Positions 28,368-38,400 of a DNA stretch of 64,000 nucleotides are shown here, piece by piece. The notes beneath the pieces were generated by a model that was not told where the DNA came from, ran no database searches, and worked only from the letters and a program-made list of their open reading frames with translations. Made by a program: the position numbers and the translations under genes. Origin of the DNA: JBCCXL01 sp039191605 (GTDB lineage: Bacteria > Acidobacteriota > Thermoanaerobaculia > Multivoradales > JAHZIX01); the NCBI GenBank assembly GCA_039191605.1, contig JBCCXL010000003.1, positions 248,001-312,000 of the forward strand. The letters run 5' to 3'. Each line of letters begins with the position of its first letter. Position 1 is the stretch's first letter.

Positions 28368-29492
28368 TTACAGTGGAATGCGCTGACCTTCCTGGGCCAC
28401 CGTAAAGCCCTTGGCGGCGAGGTTGCGGTAGAGCTCGCTGCTGCTGTCGTGAAGAGGGTTGGAGTGATTCAGGTGAATGAAGAAAACCTGGAGCCGGCCC
28501 TCGCTGACCGCCCCGGCGAAGCGGCGAGCGCTATCGGTGGCGAAGGGGTGGGGAACGGCGCTGAGATCGCGTCCGGGAAGCTCGTCGGGGCTGCCGAAGG
28601 TAGCGTCTACCAGGGCGACATCCACCTCGTCGAGGATCTCCTCCACCGGCGGGTCCCAGCGCTCCCAGGAATCTGTGTCGGGAACGTAGAAAACCCTCTG
28701 CTGCGGGCCCGAGAAGCGAAAGCCGACGGTGTCGGAGAGCTCGTCGCGATGGGGTACAGAGATCGCCTCGACCCGCACGCTACCGGCGGCAGTGGTCGTA
28801 GCTATTGGCTCCGAGTCGGTATCGGCGGCGGCATTTCCATGATCTATTCCCTCCCCCAGCACCACGCTCTCCCCCGGCGCCAGCGGCCGCAGATCGAGCA
28901 CTCGATCCTCCACCAGCGTGCGCCAAGGCTCGTTGGCGCGCAGAAAAGCCGCCATGGCGGGAGTGCACCATACCGGGAGATCGCGACTCGCCAGGGTCTC
29001 TTTGCCGAAGTAGGCCAAGCCCAGGTAGTGGCCGATATGGGCGTGGGTGAGAAAGACTCCGTCCACCGGCTGGCGATCGACGCCGCCTTCCCGCGGGCCG
29101 TCGATCGCCGCCGCCAGGGCTTCCAGCTGCCGACCCAGATCGGGGGTGGCGTCTACCAAATAGCGCAGCGGGCGACCTTCGGCCCTCGGTACGACCACCG
29201 CCAAGGAGGCCACCGAGCGGCGGTATTGTGGGTCCTCGATGGCGCGGCGGCAGTTGGCCCGGGTGCATCCGGGGTGAGGAAGTCCGCCGTCCTGCGCATT
29301 GCCCAACACCAGCAGGAAGGGAGCCGGCGGGCTCTCGCTCTGGGCCGACAGTGGAACGGCCAGGGGCGAGGCTAGGGTCGTAGCGAAGGCTGTGCCTAAG
29401 AAGAACAGCGCCAAGAAGCAGGGGCCCATAGAGTGCCGGGGGAAAGCGAGCAGCGCGCGAAGGGGGCGGGAGATGGCGATCAAAGCAGTCAT
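28368..29492 (-). CDS. PqqB-like metallo-beta-lactamase fold hydrolase, exported
   Basis: 374 residues from ATG at 29492 (GGAG 5 bases upstream). A hydrophobic segment around residues 22-45 (MGPCFLALFFLGTAF) suggests a signal peptide. The conserved domain opens LLVLGNAQDGGLPHPGC, close to the PqqB beginning, and has the metal motif THAHIGHYLGL, then PHRDELSDTVGFRF, YVPDTDSW, and a final HLNHSNPL. PqqB proteins take part in pyrroloquinoline quinone synthesis, but no other pqq gene is nearby and PqqB is normally cytoplasmic. A different hydrolytic role in the envelope is therefore more likely (inference). Confidence 0.8.
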   Translation of the reverse strand: MTALIAISRPLRALLAFPRHSMGPCFLALFFLGTAFATTLASPLAVPLSAQSESPPAPFLLVLGNAQDGGLPHPGCTRANCRRAIEDPQYRRSVASLAVVVPRAEGRPLRYLVDATPDLGRQLEALAAAIDGPREGGVDRQPVDGVFLTHAHIGHYLGLAYFGKETLASRDLPVWCTPAMAAFLRANEPWRTLVEDRVLDLRPLAPGESVVLGEGIDHGNAAADTDSEPIATTTAAGSVRVEAISVPHRDELSDTVGFRFSGPQQRVFYVPDTDSWERWDPPVEEILDEVDVALVDATFGSPDELPGRDLSAVPHPFATDSARRFAGAVSEGRLQVFFIHLNHSNPLHDSSSELYRNLAAKGFTVAQEGQRIPL

Positions 29493-29735
29493 GGGGTCTC
29501 CGGCGGTAGCCGCCTCAACGGGTCGCGGCGTTACGAGAGCACGAAGGAATCTAGATCCGGTGGGAACTCGAGAAGAAGCGTCTTCAGCAATGATATATTC
29601 ACGGTTTGGGGCAGAGCCGCTGTGCCTGTATCGCCTTTCTGGCCGACCGCCCCGATTCACCACCTAGATCGATCGCTCTGCGCTCCATCTGTCTCAGGGA
29701 GCCTTTTCCCCGCCCGCACTCAGGAGGACACTCCG

Positions 29736-30284
29736 ATGAGCCCCCGACGGCTACATAACCGACTGTACTATTTCACCGTGGAGGACGAAGGCATTCTCGC
29801 CGAAGCCTTCGCCCGCATGGATCCTGACGTCTACGCCATCACCTACAAGGTCACCGGTACGGACGATGTCTTCGTCACCACCACCGAGACTCGCGACGCG
29901 ATGGATCGCGCGGATATCGCCTACAACCTGCTGGCGGAGGAAGACGGAACCCGGATCTCTCTCTACCACTCTCCCCTCTCCCTGGAGGAGTTGTCGGATT
30001 TCGATGACGCCATCAAGGCTCTCGGATTGGCCTATCGCGCCATCGGCATGGCCTGCGTTGGGGTCAACGGCGAAGGTAATCTCGGCTTCGATCTATCCCA
30101 GGGCACCAAGAAGTACACCTACTTCACCGCCCCCGCTGGACACACCTTCATCTGGCGGCTCTTCCATGAGAAGAACGAGGCGCGAACCTTTCTCGAGCAG
30201 CTCACCACCGGCGACCAAGAAGCCATGGAATGGGTGGAGGCGCTGCCGATGGAGAGCTCCGATCAGCTGGTCTCTTACCACTGA
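29736..30284 (+). CDS. Hypothetical protein
   Basis: 182 residues from ATG at 29736, chosen for the strong AGGAGG upstream. It is an acidic soluble protein starting SPRRLHNRLYYFTVEDEGIL. It alternates strands and helices (VYAITYKVTGTDDVFVTTTE; FDDAIKALGLAYRAIGMACV) and ends with a helical EARTFLEQLTTGDQEAMEWV. No signal peptide, membrane segment or known motif. Frame use and codon bias look genuine. Divergent from the PqqB-like gene; it precedes xseA by 72 bases. I do not recognise the family. Confidence 0.65.
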   Translation: MSPRRLHNRLYYFTVEDEGILAEAFARMDPDVYAITYKVTGTDDVFVTTTETRDAMDRADIAYNLLAEEDGTRISLYHSPLSLEELSDFDDAIKALGLAYRAIGMACVGVNGEGNLGFDLSQGTKKYTYFTAPAGHTFIWRLFHEKNEARTFLEQLTTGDQEAMEWVEALPMESSDQLVSYH

Positions 30285-30356
30285 TCCCCGCACCGATCCC
30301 TGGAGAGGGAGGGGAGCCGGAACAAGAGTGAGCAGAGAGTTTGGTGAGTTGAGGGC

Positions 30357-31799
30357 GTGATGAAGCGTGGCTCGAGATCATTGTGGGCTGAGGTGAACGC
30401 CGAGCCCACGGTTCGGGTAGCTCAGCTCTGTGGCGAGATTCAATCCCTGGTGCGCCAGGGGTTCTCCTCCCTTTGGGTCGCCGGAGAAGTGCAGAGAGTC
30501 CAGCGCAGCCAGCGCGGCCATCTCTACTTCGAGCTGGTGGACAAAGGGCAGGGGGATCGGGTCACGGCGAAGATCGACGCGGTGATCTGGCGTTCCGATC
30601 TCGCGAAGGTGGAGCGAGAGCTGCGCCGCAGTGATCAGAAGCTGGCGCCGGGCGTGGAGCTGCGATGCCGCGGAGGGGTGGACTTCTGGCCTCCCGGAGG
30701 GCGCCTGCAGCTGGTGGTGCGGGAGGTGGACCCGGCTTTCTCTCTGGGCCAGCTGGAGCTGCGCCGTCGCCAGACCCTGGCGGCGCTGCAAAAAGCCGAG
30801 CTGCTGGATCGCAACTCGGCCCTGACGCTGCCCCCGGTGCCCCTCAGGGTGGGCATGGTGAGCTCCTACGAGAGCGCGGCGTACCACGATTTCCTCTCCT
30901 CGCTGCAGTCCATCGCCTACGGTTTCGAGGTCACCTTCGTGCACGCTGCGATGCAGGGGGCCGAAGCCGAACGAGAGGTGGTGTCGGCGCTGCGCGCCCT
31001 CGCCGGGCTGCCGCTGGACGTGGTGGTGGTGGTGCGGGGCGGCGGCTCGCGCACCGACCTAGCGGCCTTCGATAGCCGAGCGATTTCAGAAGCCATCGCC
31101 CGCTTTCCGCTACCGGTGGTCACCGGCATCGGCCACGAGATCGATCAGAGCATCGCCGACCGAGTCGCCCATACCGCGGTGAAGACCCCCACCGGGGCGG
31201 CGGAGCTGCTCATCGACCGAGTGGCGGGAGCGGATCTCGCCCTCGAGCAGATACAGCAGCGCCTATTGATCGCCGCTCGGGATCCGTTGAGCCGCGGCAA
31301 GGAGCGCCTGCTTCAGGCGGAGCGCGGGATGCGTCGGGCTCAGCTGCGATTGGCCTCCGTGTCCGCCCGCCTCGAGGAGCATGGGCGACGGCTGGCGCGC
31401 CTCGGCGGCGAGAGCCTGAGGCGCGGCGGGAGTGAAGTCCAGCGAATCGCCCAGCGCCTCGGCGTGGCCTCGCCCCGTTTTCTGGGGCGTCGCCGCGAGC
31501 TGCCGGAGACCCTGATGCATCGGGTGGTGATCAGCGCGCGAGCGAGGCTGGCCCGGGCTCATGCGGAGGTCGATGGCCGAGCTCGGCTGTGTCGTGATCT
31601 CGACCCCCAGCGCACCCTAGAACGGGGCTTTTCCATCACCCGCAGCGTCGACGGACGGCTGCTGCGGGGAGAGGGAGATCTCGCCGTAGGGGATCAGCTA
31701 GTGACTCGTTTCGCCGCCGGCAGCTGGATCAGCCGAGTGGAGGCGGAGCAAGAGGATTTGAACGTCGAACCCCCTGAGCCTACCGTGGAGACGCCATGA
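30357..31799 (+). CDS. xseA: Exodeoxyribonuclease VII large subunit
   Basis: 480 residues; GTG at 30357, with an in-frame ATG one codon later. An N-terminal OB-fold (FSSLWVAGEVQRVQRSQRGH) is followed by the catalytic region, VGMVSSYESAAYHDFLSSL, VVRGGGSRTDLAAFDSR and VTGIGHEIDQSIADRVAHTA, then a long helical region for small-subunit binding. The usual 'ITS..GAA..D' motif is slightly altered to SSYESAAYHD. Forms ExoVII, which degrades single-stranded DNA from both ends in repair. It overlaps xseB by four bases. Confidence 0.95.
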   Translation: MMKRGSRSLWAEVNAEPTVRVAQLCGEIQSLVRQGFSSLWVAGEVQRVQRSQRGHLYFELVDKGQGDRVTAKIDAVIWRSDLAKVERELRRSDQKLAPGVELRCRGGVDFWPPGGRLQLVVREVDPAFSLGQLELRRRQTLAALQKAELLDRNSALTLPPVPLRVGMVSSYESAAYHDFLSSLQSIAYGFEVTFVHAAMQGAEAEREVVSALRALAGLPLDVVVVVRGGGSRTDLAAFDSRAISEAIARFPLPVVTGIGHEIDQSIADRVAHTAVKTPTGAAELLIDRVAGADLALEQIQQRLLIAARDPLSRGKERLLQAERGMRRAQLRLASVSARLEEHGRRLARLGGESLRRGGSEVQRIAQRLGVASPRFLGRRRELPETLMHRVVISARARLARAHAEVDGRARLCRDLDPQRTLERGFSITRSVDGRLLRGEGDLAVGDQLVTRFAAGSWISRVEAEQEDLNVEPPEPTVETP

Positions 31800-32074
31800 G
31801 CACTGATCCGACTACTGGCCCGATCCCTGGCCCCGAGAGCGCATCCCCCGTCGAGAGCCAGCTAGAGGGAGAGAAGCTCTCCTTTTCCGATGCCCTCCAG
31901 CAGCTGGAGGAGATTCTCGGCCGCATCGAAGACGAGCGCATCGATATCGACGAGCTGGCGACGGAGCTGCGGCGAGGAGCGGGTCTACTGGATCTTTGCC
32001 GGGGCAAGATCCGGCGGGCGGAGCTCGAAGTGACCCAAATCGTGCAGCGCCTGGAAGACAGCGACGAGGGTTGA
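31796..32074 (+). CDS. xseB: Exodeoxyribonuclease VII small subunit
   Basis: 92 residues. The family core is FSDALQQLEEILGRIEDERI and DELATELRRGAGLLDLCRGK, a helical hairpin that binds XseA in several copies. An N-terminal Ser/Pro-rich stretch of ~28 residues is extra. The start lies inside the xseA stop (ATGA), ensuring coupled synthesis. Confidence 0.94.
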   Translation: MSTDPTTGPIPGPESASPVESQLEGEKLSFSDALQQLEEILGRIEDERIDIDELATELRRGAGLLDLCRGKIRRAELEVTQIVQRLEDSDEG

Positions 32075-32576
32075 GAGCTGGGGCCTGGGGCTAGGATTTG
32101 AGACTAGGCCTGTGATTTGAGACTAGGCCTGTGATTTGGGCCTAAGCCTGGGGGTTTGGAACCTGTGGCCGGGGCGCCCCACGGGGACATCTTGCCAACC
32201 ATCAGCGCGCTGCCCGCTTAGCGGTTCTTATTTTCTTCACGGTAGCGTCGTGCTATTTTTGACGGTACTCATCTGCTCGCAGAGGGTCGCCTGAAGTTCT
32301 AGGGGACCCGCTTTTCAACCGAAGGCCCTGCAATAGGCTCTGCCGCCAGGAAGCATCGATTCCTCCAGGATCTGGACGGGCTGTTCTCTCTGGCAGCGCG
32401 GAGCGCGGCTGGAAGGGGGGCGCGTAAAGTCCGCTGAAACAAGACTTTCGCCACCAACATAGTGTGAACTAAAGGATCTTCCCTCAGCGAAGAATCCGGT
32501 AGTGCTCCCCCCTTCTGAAGACTCTGAAAAAAGAATACCTAAAGCCCCCGCGGCGGAAAATTTCTCACTACCTACG
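32075..32576. other. Spacer upstream of the flotillin cassette
   Basis: 502 bases without a gene. It starts with the 19-base repeat listed separately; from about 32220 it becomes AT-richer (TTCTTATTTTCTTCACGG, then GCTATTTTTGACGG) and should contain the cassette promoter. I found no unambiguous sigma-70 or sigma-54 pair. No Shine-Dalgarno precedes the first gene of the cassette. Confidence 0.5.
32095..32151. repeat. 19-bp tandem repeat, three units
   Basis: Two perfect copies of GATTTGAGACTAGGCCTGT (32095-32113, 32114-32132) and a degenerate third (32133-32151), beginning 21 bases after the xseB stop. Confidence 0.9.
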
Positions 32577-33272
32577 ATGATCCAGGAATTTGTCAACGCT
32601 CTGCTCGAGCCGCCAACGGTGCTCTTCACCTCCCTGCTGGTGGTGGTGGTGGTCTACTGGCTCACGGTGATTCTGGGCATTTTCGATCTGGACCTCTTCG
32701 ACCTCGATCTCGACCTCGATGTCGGAGTGGACGGGGCGATGGAGGGGGTGGAAGGTGCGCTGGAGCTCGGCGATGCCCCCGAGATTGGAGATGCTGGCCC
32801 GACGGGAGTCGCCGGGCTGCTCACCGCCCTCGGTCTCGCGGGGGTTCCCCTCACCGTCACGCTTTCCTTCCTCATCGTCTTCTCCTGGTTCCTCACCTAT
32901 CAGGGCATGCGGGTTCTGCCGCTGCTGGACCTCAGCGGCGGCTTGATTCGCTGGCTGCTGCTCCCGGTGGTCTCGGTGTTGGTCTCGCTGGGGCTGACGT
33001 CGGTGCTGGTTCGCCCGCTGCGGCCGGTGTTTCGCACCGTTCCGGCGGCCTCGAGGCAGGATTTCTCCGGCCGCTCGGCGACGGTGGTTTCCTCCCACGT
33101 CGACCGCGAGCAGGGACGAGCGGAGATCGACGATGGCGGCGCTGGGTTGCTGGTAGAGGCCCGGCTGGTGTCGGGAGCCCCGGCTCTCCGGGGGGACCAG
33201 GTGACGGTGGTGCGCTACGACAACGATCTTGACGTGTTCTTCATCACTCGCCGGGACGAGAGCCTGCAATAG
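32577..33272 (+). CDS. YqiJ-like membrane protein with NfeD-type OB domain
   Basis: 231 residues from ATG at 32577. A first helix (VLFTSLLVVVVVYWLTVILG) is followed by an acidic Asp/Leu-rich segment (DLDLFDLDLDLDVGVDG), two further helices (VTLSFLIVFSWFLTY; LLLPVVSVLVSLGLTSVL), and a C-terminal beta domain of about 70 residues (FSGRSATVVSSHVDREQGRA to DLDVFFITRRD) of OB/NfeD type. YqiJ/NfeD proteins accompany flotillins, and the next gene encodes one. The start has no Shine-Dalgarno; a GTG at 32502 would add 25 residues without similarity. Confidence 0.8.
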   Translation: MIQEFVNALLEPPTVLFTSLLVVVVVYWLTVILGIFDLDLFDLDLDLDVGVDGAMEGVEGALELGDAPEIGDAGPTGVAGLLTALGLAGVPLTVTLSFLIVFSWFLTYQGMRVLPLLDLSGGLIRWLLLPVVSVLVSLGLTSVLVRPLRPVFRTVPAASRQDFSGRSATVVSSHVDREQGRAEIDDGGAGLLVEARLVSGAPALRGDQVTVVRYDNDLDVFFITRRDESLQ

Positions 33273-33304
33273 GCTTCCTCGGCAGGTCCGGCGGAGCCGC
33301 CGCG

Positions 33305-33329
33305 CTGCACTGCACTGCACTGCACCGCA
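33305..33329. repeat. 5-bp tandem repeat (CTGCA)n
   Basis: Four CTGCA units and a fifth CCGCA, 48 bases upstream of the flotillin start. It could vary in length by slippage and alter the spacing of the leader. Confidence 0.8.
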
Positions 33330-33377
33330 CCGTGGTGAGCTTCGTTCCCAGGGCCTCGACGACTAGGAAAGGATCCG

Positions 33378-35435
33378 ATGGTCACTCTTGGCATTATCGC
33401 CCTCGTGCTCTTCGGCATTTTCGTGCTGCTGGGTCTACTGGTTCTTGTCGCTCGCTTCTATAAGAAGGTGGAGCAAGGCAAGGCGCTGATCGTTAACAAG
33501 ATGTCCGCCGAGCCGGAAGTCACCTTCACCGGGGCCGTCGTGTTGCCGGTGATCCACAAGGCGGAGGTGATGGATATCTCGGTGAAGACCATCGAGATCG
33601 ATCGCCGCGGTCTCGACGGTCTGATCTGTCAGGACAACATCCGGGCGGACATCAAAGTCACCTTCTTCGTGCGGGTGAATAAGACCAAGGAAGACGTCAT
33701 CAAGGTCGCGCAGGCCATCGGCTGTCAGCGAGCTTCAGATCCGGGGACCCTCGAGGTGCTCTTCAACGCCAAGTTCTCGGAAGCGCTGAAGACCGTCGGT
33801 AAGCAGCTCGACTTCGTCGACCTCTACACCAAGCGGGATGAGTTCCGGGATCAGATCATTCACGTCATCGGGCGTGACCTCAACGGCTACGTGCTGGAGG
33901 ACGCGGCCATCGACTATCTCGAGCAGACCCCGCTGGAGAAGCTCGATCGGGACAACATCCTCGATGCCCAGGGCATTCGCAAGATCACCGAGCTGACGGC
34001 GATTCAGCACGTCGCCACCAACGATTTCCGCCGCGACGAAGAGAAGAAGATCAAGAAGCAGGACGTCGAGGCGCGGGAGACGATTCTCGCCCTGGAGCGT
34101 CAGCAGGCGGACGCCGAGGCGCGACAGCGCCGCGAGATCGAAACCGTGAAGTCGCGGGAGGAAGCGGAGATCCTGCGAGTCGCGGCGGAGGAGCTGCAGA
34201 AATCAGAGACCGCTCGCCTGGACTCCCAGGAGCAGGTCGCGGTGCGCGAAGAGAATATGAAGCGCCAGGTGGAGGTCGCGGCGAAGAATCGCGAGCGGGT
34301 GGTGGCCATCGAGCAGGAGCGGGTGTTGAAAGACAGCTCCCTAGAGGCGATCAGCCGCGAGCGGGAGGTGGAGCTACAGCGCATCGCTAAAGAGAAGGAG
34401 CTCGAGAAGGAGCGTAAGGCCATCGCCGACGTGGTGCGGGAGCGCATCGCGGTGGACAAGACGGTGGCGGAAGAGGAAGAGGGCATCAAGCGCCTGCGGG
34501 TGATCGAGGAAGCGCGCCGCACCAAGGAGGCAGCGGTGCTGATCGCTGAGGGCGCCGCGGAAGAAGCGCTGGTGAAGGACGTCAAGGCGGCGGAAGCGGC
34601 GGAAGCGGCGGCGAAGCACAAGGCTCGCGAGATGCAGGTGCTCGCCGACTCGGAGCTCGCGGTGGCGGACAAGGAAGCTCAGTCGAAGATTCGACTCGCC
34701 GACGGTACCCAGGCTGCCGCGGCCGCCGAGGGCTTGGCCAAGGTCAAGGTGAAGGAGGCGGACGCCGTCGCTACCGAGAAATACGGTCTAGCGGAGATTC
34801 GGGTGAAGGAGGCGGACGCCGCCGCCCTGCGCCAGGTCGGCACCGCGGAGGCGGAAGTGGAGCGCGAGAAGGGGCTCGCCACCGCGTCGGCGCTGGAAGC
34901 CAAGCTGGAGGCGGAAGCCAAGGGCCTGCGCGAGAAGGCCGATGCGATGGCCGCCCTGGATGAGGTCAGCCGCCAGCACGAGGAATATCGACTGCGACTG
35001 GAGACCGAGAAGGACATCGAGCTGCGCGCCATCGAGGCTCGCCGCCAGGTGGCCGAGGCGCAGGCAGAGATGCTCGCCACCGCGCTGTCCTCCGCGAATA
35101 TCGATATCGTCGGCGGCGAGAGCATCTTTGTCGACCGCCTGATGAGCTCGCTGTCCTCGGCCAAGTCCCTGGACGCCTTCATGGACCGCAGCGAGACCGC
35201 GAAGCTGGCTCTGAAGGATTACGTGGACGGCGGACGGAGCTTCGCCGGAGACGTGCGGGAGGTGCTGGCGCAGAGCGATCTCGGCTCCGAGGACCTCAAG
35301 AACCTCACCCTCGCGGGGCTCTTGTCCCGCCTTGCCCGAGGCAAGTCCGGCGAGCAGGCCGAGCGTCTCGGGGAGCTGGCAAAGTTGGTGAACGAGGCGG
35401 GACTCGGAAACCTGCGCGCTCGCCTGGACGATTGA
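33378..35435 (+). CDS. Flotillin family protein (YqiK-like)
   Basis: 685 residues; AAAGGATCCG before the ATG. One N-terminal membrane helix (IIALVLFGIFVLLGLLVLVA), then the SPFH/Band 7 domain (GKALIVNKMSAEPEVTFTGA; DISVKTIEIDRRGLDGLICQ; IRADIKVTFFVRV), then about 350 residues of Glu/Ala/Lys-rich coiled coil and a C-terminal helical region ending GLGNLRARLDD. This is the layout of YqiK-type flotillins, which oligomerise into membrane microdomain scaffolds. It sits between its usual YqiJ-like partner and a giant ATPase. Confidence 0.93.
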   Translation: MVTLGIIALVLFGIFVLLGLLVLVARFYKKVEQGKALIVNKMSAEPEVTFTGAVVLPVIHKAEVMDISVKTIEIDRRGLDGLICQDNIRADIKVTFFVRVNKTKEDVIKVAQAIGCQRASDPGTLEVLFNAKFSEALKTVGKQLDFVDLYTKRDEFRDQIIHVIGRDLNGYVLEDAAIDYLEQTPLEKLDRDNILDAQGIRKITELTAIQHVATNDFRRDEEKKIKKQDVEARETILALERQQADAEARQRREIETVKSREEAEILRVAAEELQKSETARLDSQEQVAVREENMKRQVEVAAKNRERVVAIEQERVLKDSSLEAISREREVELQRIAKEKELEKERKAIADVVRERIAVDKTVAEEEEGIKRLRVIEEARRTKEAAVLIAEGAAEEALVKDVKAAEAAEAAAKHKAREMQVLADSELAVADKEAQSKIRLADGTQAAAAAEGLAKVKVKEADAVATEKYGLAEIRVKEADAAALRQVGTAEAEVEREKGLATASALEAKLEAEAKGLREKADAMAALDEVSRQHEEYRLRLETEKDIELRAIEARRQVAEAQAEMLATALSSANIDIVGGESIFVDRLMSSLSSAKSLDAFMDRSETAKLALKDYVDGGRSFAGDVREVLAQSDLGSEDLKNLTLAGLLSRLARGKSGEQAERLGELAKLVNEAGLGNLRARLDD

Positions 35436-35493
35436 GGGCTCGGCTCGATGACGATCCGCGATGCGTTCCTCCTCCGGTGATGAAGGATCGGTC

Positions 35494-38400
35494 ATGACGG
35501 ACGATCCTAATCTCGCCCGAGACGGTGCTGCCGAGGAGGCTTCCGCTCAGGGGGCAGCGCCGGGGGATGGTGACGCCGCCCTGGAGCGCGGCACCTACGA
35601 GCTGCTTCGAGAGCGGCTTGAAGGGGCCGCGGCGGTGCTGCGGCAGCAGGCCCAGCAGCTCAACTCGGCTCGCCTCGAGACCTTCGGCTCCAGCGAGCTG
35701 ACCCTCGCCGGCCAGAGCCGCATCCGCACCGAGCACAATTGCCGTCCGCGGGATATCGCTACCGTCGGGGAGCGGCTCATCGTCGGATACGAGGTGCATT
35801 TCGGCCTGCGGCGGGAGACCTCCGTCGGTCACGTCTTCAGCGTCCATCGCTTCGGCGCCGAGGAGGGGGCCGATGCGCCCCCTCATCTGGAGCCAGCCCG
35901 TCCGGGAGACGATGGATTCCTGCAGGATGAGCGCTTCGCCCGAGATTTCGAGGAGCTCTTCCGCTACTACAAAGACACCCGCCTGCTGCAGCTGCGCAAC
36001 GTCGGCGATCGCCTCTTGGGGGTCTTCCAGGTGGGCACCCGCCTTTCAGACCTCAAGGTGTTTCGCTGGAGTCTGGATCCCGAGGGTGGCGTCAGCTACA
36101 TCGACAATCGAGGCGAGCGGGACCATACCTTCGCCGCCGCCTACGACTTCGAGTGGCAGGAGGTCAGTCGCGACAGCGTCGTGCCGGGCCGTCACCCGCA
36201 CCTCTCCATCGAGGACGAGCTCTTCGTCGAGACCATCGGTGGGGATCTCACCATCAAGGTAGAGAACAACACCGAAGACGGGCTGGGGATCTATCAAGAG
36301 CCGGTCATCGACCCCGATCAGAGCCTGGATGACGCCGAGCTTCGCTACGCTCGGGTGGGATCATTGATCCTGCTCTCGGTGCTGCCCTATCGCGAGCCCC
36401 AGGCGCGCTATTTCGTCTACAACACCCGCAACCGCACGGTGCACCGTATCGACGCCATCGGCCAATCCTGCCGGCAGCTGCCGGAGGACCACGGCCTGAT
36501 CTTCCCCGGCGGCTACTACCTGACGGCGACGGATTCTCCCAAGACCTTCGATCTGCGCCTCGACGGCCTGGAGCTGAAGACTTCGGTGCGCTCCCCCAAC
36601 GGGGAGGACGTGCTCTACATCTTCCACCAGCGCTCCGAGGGCCGCAGCGTGCTGCTGCCCTACAACCTGATCCGCAAGGCGGTGGCGACGCCCATCGAAT
36701 GCTTCGGCTTCACTATTTTCGACGACGGTACGCTGGTGGTCTTCCGGGCGATCTCCGATGAGCCGTCGCGGGTGCATCCGCTGCAAATCTGGCGTACGCC
36801 CTTTGCCAAGGCCGAATTCTTCGAATCTCCCAGCGATGGCTCTCCGCTGCAGCGATTGGGCAACGCGGAGCTGGTGCGAGGGATCTCCGACGCGCTGTCC
36901 CTCGCCCAGCGGGTGATGGAGCAGGAGCCCTCGCGGCGGGTGTACGAAGATCTCATCGCCGCCGCCCGGCGGATGGAAGACGCCTACCACTGGCTGGGGG
37001 ACGAAGCCTACGGTGGCCTCGGAGAGGCGGTCGCCGAGCTGGTGGTGCTGGCGGAGCAGGTGGTCGATGAATTTGAGAAGGTGGAGGCGCTGCGGGCGCG
37101 GGCTCACGACGAGGTCAACACCGCTGAGGCGGAGCTCGACGAGCTGCTGTCGGGCCTCGCGCCGAGCTCCATCGATCGGGTGGAGCCCTTTCTCGAGGCC
37201 CTCGCTCAGCTGCGCCGGGCCCGCGGGCATCTGATCACGCTGCGGGATCTGCGCTACGCTGACCTCGACCGCCTGGAGGCCCTAGAGCAGCGAGCTCAGG
37301 GGGCCTTCGACGAGGTCAGCGAGCACGCGGTGGCCTTCTTCGCCGAGCCGAAAGCCCTGGAGCCCTTCCGCCGTACCCTGGGAGAGCTGGAGAGCTCGGT
37401 GGAGGCGGTGAGCTCGCTACGGGAGATCGATCCGCTGGCCCAGCGGGTGGACGAGCAGGCCCAGGGGCTGGAGCTGCTGGCCCAGGTGACCTCCGGGCTA
37501 GAGAGCGACGACGCCACCGTGCGCACCCGCATCCTGGAAGGGGTGAGCGAGGTGCTGGGGCAGCTGAACCGGGTGCGGGCCATCGTAGACGCTCGTCGCC
37601 GCGAGGTCGGAGCGCGGGAGGCGCGGGCGGAATTCGGCGTGCAGTTCCAGCTTCTCGGCCAGTCCGCCGCCGGGGCTCTGGCGGTGGCGAGCACCCCCGA
37701 AGCCTGTGATGAACAGCTGGCCAAGGTGCTGCTGCAGCTGGAGGACCTGGAGGCGCGCTTCGGCGCCTACGACGACTTCCTGGAGCAGATCACCACCAAG
37801 CGCGACGATCTCTACGAGGCCTTCGCCAGCCGCAAGCAGCGACTCCTGGACGAGCGTCAGCGGCGGGTGGAGCACCTCTTCGGCGCCGCCCAGCGGGTGC
37901 TGGAGGGTATGGAGCGAAGGGCCGAGAGCTTCGACGACGACGACGACCTCAACGCCTTCTTCGCCTCCGACCCCCTCGCCGAGCGGCTGCGACGCCTCGG
38001 CGGTCAGCTTCGAGAGCTGGGGGCAGGAGTGCGGGCCGACGAGCTGGAGAGCCGGGTCAAGAGCGCGCGGCAGCAGGCCCGTCGGGGAATGCGGGATCGC
38101 CGCGACCTCTTTACCGCCGAGGGGGATCTCATCACCTTCGGCGCCCATCGCTTCACCGTCAACCAACAGGCTCTAGAGCCAACTCTGGTACCCCGCGGTG
38201 ACGACCTGGTGCTGCATCTCACCAGCACGGAGTATTACGAGGCCCTCGAGGACGAGCGGGTACAGGCCGCCCATCAGCTTTGGGAGCAGAGCCTGCCCTC
38301 GGAGAGCGAGGAGGTTTACCGCGGGGAGTTCCTGGCCTATTCCGTGTGGGCGGATTCCTCGCTGCCGGATGATCAGCGCCCGTCTGGATTCCCCTCTCGC

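Noticed and set aside
34100..34672. Long Ser/Ala-rich minus-strand frame inside the flotillin gene
   Set aside because: An antisense shadow of the Glu/Ala/Lys coiled-coil codons; no ribosome binding site or family resemblance.
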